This document shows positions 5,945 to 7,824 of a stretch of 7,824 bases of DNA, in pieces; the stretch's first letter is position 1; each line of letters begins with the position of its first letter. Location: positions 1-7,824 of the forward strand of contig VFLF01000094.1 in assembly GCA_009885185.1 (NCBI GenBank), written 5' to 3'. This DNA comes from Nitrosomonadales bacterium. GTDB taxonomy: Bacteria; Pseudomonadota; Gammaproteobacteria; Burkholderiales; SG8-41. The notes below the pieces were generated by a model, which worked only from the letters and a program-made list of their open reading frames with translations, did not search any database and had not been told where the DNA came from. The position numbers were made by a program, and so were the translations under genes.

Positions 5945-6112
5945 TAAATCGAGGCGGAGTTTGGAAGGAAATGTATCGTCCATTTCTTGAAAGATCCGGC
6001 ACGCATCGATCGCAGTGACGCAAATCGGTTTTAATTTTGCGCAGGATTTGGGCAGGAAAATCAATTGTTCATAGAGAGAATCGACGCCCTTTCACCGTGG
6101 TAACTCGGATTT
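5945..6112 (+). repeat. Attachment-like repeat, copy 2 (tRNA-Glu-like end)
   Basis: This copy is about 90% identical by eye to copy 3 along its whole length and in the same direction. The tandem sites are GCGCAGGA (6039) and GGGCAGGA (6050). The tRNA-Glu-like end starts at 6085 (CGCCCTTTCAC, then GGTAAC) and is the least conserved of the three beyond that point. The HEPN gene ends 15 bp after it. Confidence 0.88.
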
Positions 6113-6126
6113 CCCGTAAGGCCGCT

Positions 6127-6558
6127 CTAACTGGCACTAGGCCGCGGTGAAAGCTTATCCAAGGCAAACGCCACTGCTTTACAGGCCGTAATCAGATCAG
6201 CAAGCAAGCGTTCATCGATGTTCAGATCTCCCTCGTACTCACCCAGATTACGCACATCGTGACACTTCGCGAGCACGCCCCATACTGCGGCGCCGAGGCC
6301 GAGCGTATGTGGCAGCACCTGAAACACAATATAGCGGTTGGCAGGGCGGTAGCCGTGGAAGCGTAATGCCGCGAGGCACAAGGCGTGCGCTGCGTTGTAG
6401 GCGAGATCGAAACGGCCCTCCAGGGAAACGCCGGTGTTGGTCGCGTCGGACAAGCGCGCCAATCCAGAACGTTTCAGCCCGGCAAACTCTTTTGCATCCG
6501 GCGGCTCGGCGCGCAGGGATTTGCCGGGACCGGCCAGGTTCTCAAGCGGCGAGGGCAT
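6127..6558 (-). CDS. HEPN-domain protein, probable toxin of an MNT/HEPN pair
   Basis: HEPN proteins paired with minimal nucleotidyltransferases act as RNase toxins (HepT type), silenced by the partner through AMPylation. The 143-residue product is mostly helical. It has FDLAYNAAHALCLAALRFHG followed by YRPANRYIVFQVLPHTLG, then CHDVRNLGEYEGD and a final helix LLADLITACKAVAFALDKL, as in uncharacterised HEPN proteins next to nucleotidyltransferases. The ATG at 6558 is preferred over an upstream TTG (6570) because GGAGAGGAG precedes it closely. It overlaps the upstream gene by 17 bases. The canonical R-x4-6-H motif is not complete: R103 is present, but Tyr108 stands where His is usual. Its RNase activity is therefore uncertain. 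Confidence 0.75.
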   Translation of the reverse strand: MPSPLENLAGPGKSLRAEPPDAKEFAGLKRSGLARLSDATNTGVSLEGRFDLAYNAAHALCLAALRFHGYRPANRYIVFQVLPHTLGLGAAVWGVLAKCHDVRNLGEYEGDLNIDERLLADLITACKAVAFALDKLSPRPSAS

Positions 6559-7171
6559 GCTCCTCTCCAATCACCCACAACTTCGGCTGGGACCAGACCC
6601 GATTAATGAAGGCGTTGTCCGCACGCATACGCTTGTCGAGTTCACGCTGAGAATACACCGTTGGATTCACCTTTCGTCCTAGCTGATTGGTTGCCGATTC
6701 CAAAGCGGAGAACAAGTCGGCATACGTGAGAGTTTTACTAACCACCATCAAATCGATATCGCTTTGCGCAGTGTCTTGCCCTTTGGCCACCGAACCGTAT
6801 ACGAACGCGACGCTGATCTGCGTCGCCAACGGCGCCAACGCTACGCGAATCACATCGACCAGACCAGAAGTCTTCAATACCAAACCGCGCAGTTCCGCAA
6901 ACACCGGCGCAGCAGCATTTGCCTGATAGTGTTTTTGATTGCCTACGCGGGTAATCGTTACCAATCCTGCCCCCTCAAGGCGCGCGAGTTCGCGCTGAAC
7001 TGCGCCGGTGCCGGAACCAGCCAGCGCAATCACCTCGTTGGCGTAAAAACTGCGGCCCGGATTTCCAAAAAGCACGGCCAGCACCCGCTGCTGGACCTTG
7101 TTAAACAACGCGTCCGCGACACCTGTAAACTTAGGCAGGGTAGTCTTGATGAGTTGCTTCTTTATTCCCAT
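6542..7171 (-). CDS. MNT-type nucleotidyltransferase with N-terminal winged helix, probable antitoxin
   Basis: The 209-residue protein has two parts. The N-terminal half (about residues 20-95) is a winged helix resembling ArsR/MarR-like regulators: KVQQRVLAVLFGNPGRSFYA, then GSGTGAVQRELARLEGAGLV and VTITRVGNQKHYQ. The C-terminal half is a minimal nucleotidyltransferase with GSVAKGQDTAQSDID; G126 and S127 and the metal-binding D138 and D140 are intact. MNT antitoxins transfer AMP to their HEPN partner. The winged helix suggests that this one also controls its own promoter. The frame can be opened at a TTG at 7207, but that codon is the -35 box, so ATG at 7171 is chosen. A start further downstream is possible because no Shine-Dalgarno is seen. 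It is the first gene of the operon, overlapping the HEPN gene. Confidence 0.85.
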   Translation of the reverse strand: MGIKKQLIKTTLPKFTGVADALFNKVQQRVLAVLFGNPGRSFYANEVIALAGSGTGAVQRELARLEGAGLVTITRVGNQKHYQANAAAPVFAELRGLVLKTSGLVDVIRVALAPLATQISVAFVYGSVAKGQDTAQSDIDLMVVSKTLTYADLFSALESATNQLGRKVNPTVYSQRELDKRMRADNAFINRVWSQPKLWVIGEEHALAA

Positions 7172-7178
7172 AAAAGGT

Positions 7179-7207
7179 ATGATAAACCCCAATATAGGTA
7201 TTTTCAA
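7179..7207 (-). promoter_or_regulatory. Promoter of the MNT/HEPN operon (leaderless type)
   Basis: On the minus strand TTGAAA (complement of 7202-7207) and TATCAT (complement of 7179-7184) are 17 bp apart, each 5/6 to consensus. The ATG at 7171 follows the -10 box by seven bases, so transcription should begin at about the start codon. The -10 region lies in the imperfect palindrome GGTTTATCATACC, a possible operator. Confidence 0.65.
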
Positions 7208-7257
7208 CTGTCACATCGATATAGTTGGCTCGTCGGTCAATTCACCAACGGTAAGCT

Positions 7258-7429
7258 CAAACTGAGACGGAGTTTAGAAGGAAATCTATCGTCCATTTCG
7301 TGAAAGATTTGGCATGCATCGATCGCGGTGACGCAAATTGGTTTTAATTTTGGGCAGGATTTGGGCAGGAAAATCAATTTTTCATAGAGAGAATCGACGC
7401 CCTTTCACAGTGGTAACAGGATTTCGAAT
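7258..7429 (+). repeat. Attachment-like repeat, copy 3 (best tRNA-Glu-like end)
   Basis: This is the third same-direction copy. The tandem GGGCAGGA sites are at 7352 and 7363. Its end, 7398-7429, is the best tRNA match: CGCCCTTTCAC, AGT, GGTAACAGG, AT, TTCGAAT. Against the E. coli tRNA-Glu sequence as I remember it, 28 of 32 positions agree from the anticodon stem into the T-loop. The acceptor strand that should follow is missing, and so is the 5' half, so it is not a working tRNA gene. Confidence 0.87.
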
Positions 7430-7824
7430 TTTCTCAATTAATCAAGCGCTTAACGCAATCGATAAATTCAGCGGCTTGGCTAAATTCCGAGCAGGGCTAA
7501 GCGCAATTTTAGGGAAATGGCTCGTACGCCAAGCTCGCGCTGGTAGGCGCTTCGAAGAAAGTAATTGCGTTGCTCGACACCGAGATTGCAAAGGCTTTTC
7601 GGCTGTTGCAGCCGATTTAATAATGAACTGTTTTGGACGGCTGTGCCGATCAGCCATTGACCACGGTCGCTACTCGATAGGCACTGGTCAATGCGATTTC
7701 GGCAGTGGTCAATTTAAGATCGGCGGGAACAAGCCGCACTAAATCGCTTCACCATCATGTTTGACGAGCGCATGCCGCAGCATTAATCGTATTCCCGATT
7801 ACACACACAAAATCGAGGACACCC
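7430..7824. other. Stretch without a supported gene; inverted and direct repeats
   Basis: No reading frame here looks coding. A 134-codon plus-strand frame begins inside repeat copy 3 and has no domain or ribosome binding site. Two structures stand out. One is a nested inverted repeat at 7452-7571: AACGCAAT/ATTGCGTT outside, then GCTTGGC/GCCAAGC, then CGAGC/GCTCG. The other is a pair of 21-bp direct repeats, GGCACTGGTCAATGCGATTTC (7680-7700, shown because it is the unit itself only in part: GGCA-TGGTCAAT) and its neighbour at 7701-7721. An inverted ATTGACCA lies at 7656. They may be remnants of mobile DNA. Confidence 0.4.

Noticed and set aside
6764..7303. 179-codon plus-strand frame
   Set aside because: It lies opposite the well-supported MNT gene and has no recognisable protein features.
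4841..7429. Integron attC sites as explanation of the repeats
   Set aside because: The repeats lack paired RYYYAAC and GTTRRRY core sites and have no overall palindromic fold; the tRNA-Glu-like end explains them better.
4841..7429. CRISPR-like repetition
   Set aside because: Only three long repeats with kilobase spacing and genes between them; no short regular spacers or cas genes.
7398..7429. A complete tRNA-Glu gene
   Set aside because: The 5' half, D-arm and acceptor strands are absent and the anticodon stem has mismatches.
7526..7618. Remnant of an IS110-type transposase C-terminus (frame with KKVIALLDTEIAK)
   Set aside because: The resemblance is limited to a few hydrophobic and Lys positions over about 30 codons, too weak to support.
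7338..7742. 134-codon plus-strand frame
   Set aside because: It starts inside repeat copy 3, has no domain and no ribosome binding site, and crosses the inverted and direct repeats.

Overview
This window is accessory DNA, most likely from a beta- or gammaproteobacterium. That guess rests on the gene families present (an IS21-type element, hicBA, brnT with an XRE partner, and a HEPN/MNT pair), moderate GC content and strong Shine-Dalgarno sites. No core chromosomal marker is visible, so the taxon is an inference.

Layout. (1) About 1-503, minus strand: the middle part of a short-chain dehydrogenase gene that has lost its 5' end. (2) 504-3343: an IS21-family insertion sequence with istA and istB (ATGA overlap) and multi-copy terminal repeats. 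Its two flanks are different truncated genes and no target duplication is visible, so an element-mediated deletion or rearrangement is likely. (3) 3346-3732: the 3' part of a SEC-C metal-binding protein gene. (4) 3746-3947, minus: a decayed small gene with one frameshift and one stop. (5) 3948-4233 holds no gene I can support. (6) 4234-7429: three toxin-antitoxin-type modules, hicBA (minus), brnT plus an XRE-type antitoxin (plus), and HEPN/MNT (minus). The last two are separated and bounded by three same-direction copies of a repeat of about 167-172 bp. (7) 7430-7824: no convincing gene, but a nested inverted repeat and 21-bp direct repeats.

The main observation is the nature of the repeat. 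Each copy has tandem GGGCAGGA-type sites and ends in a stretch that closely resembles the anticodon loop, variable loop and T-arm of tRNA-Glu. The similarity stops upstream of the anticodon stem. This is what an attR of a tyrosine integrase acting in the anticodon loop of a tRNA-Glu gene would look like. The region can therefore be read as a tandem accretion of very small (1.1 and 1.3 kb) integrase-less cassettes, each carrying one toxin-antitoxin operon with its own promoter. This is a hypothesis; no integrase or intact tRNA lies in the window.

The brnT and MNT promoters have near-consensus -35 and -10 boxes with 17-bp spacers, placed so that transcription would begin at or next to the start codon (leaderless mRNAs). 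hicB has a normal leader with a strong Shine-Dalgarno site.
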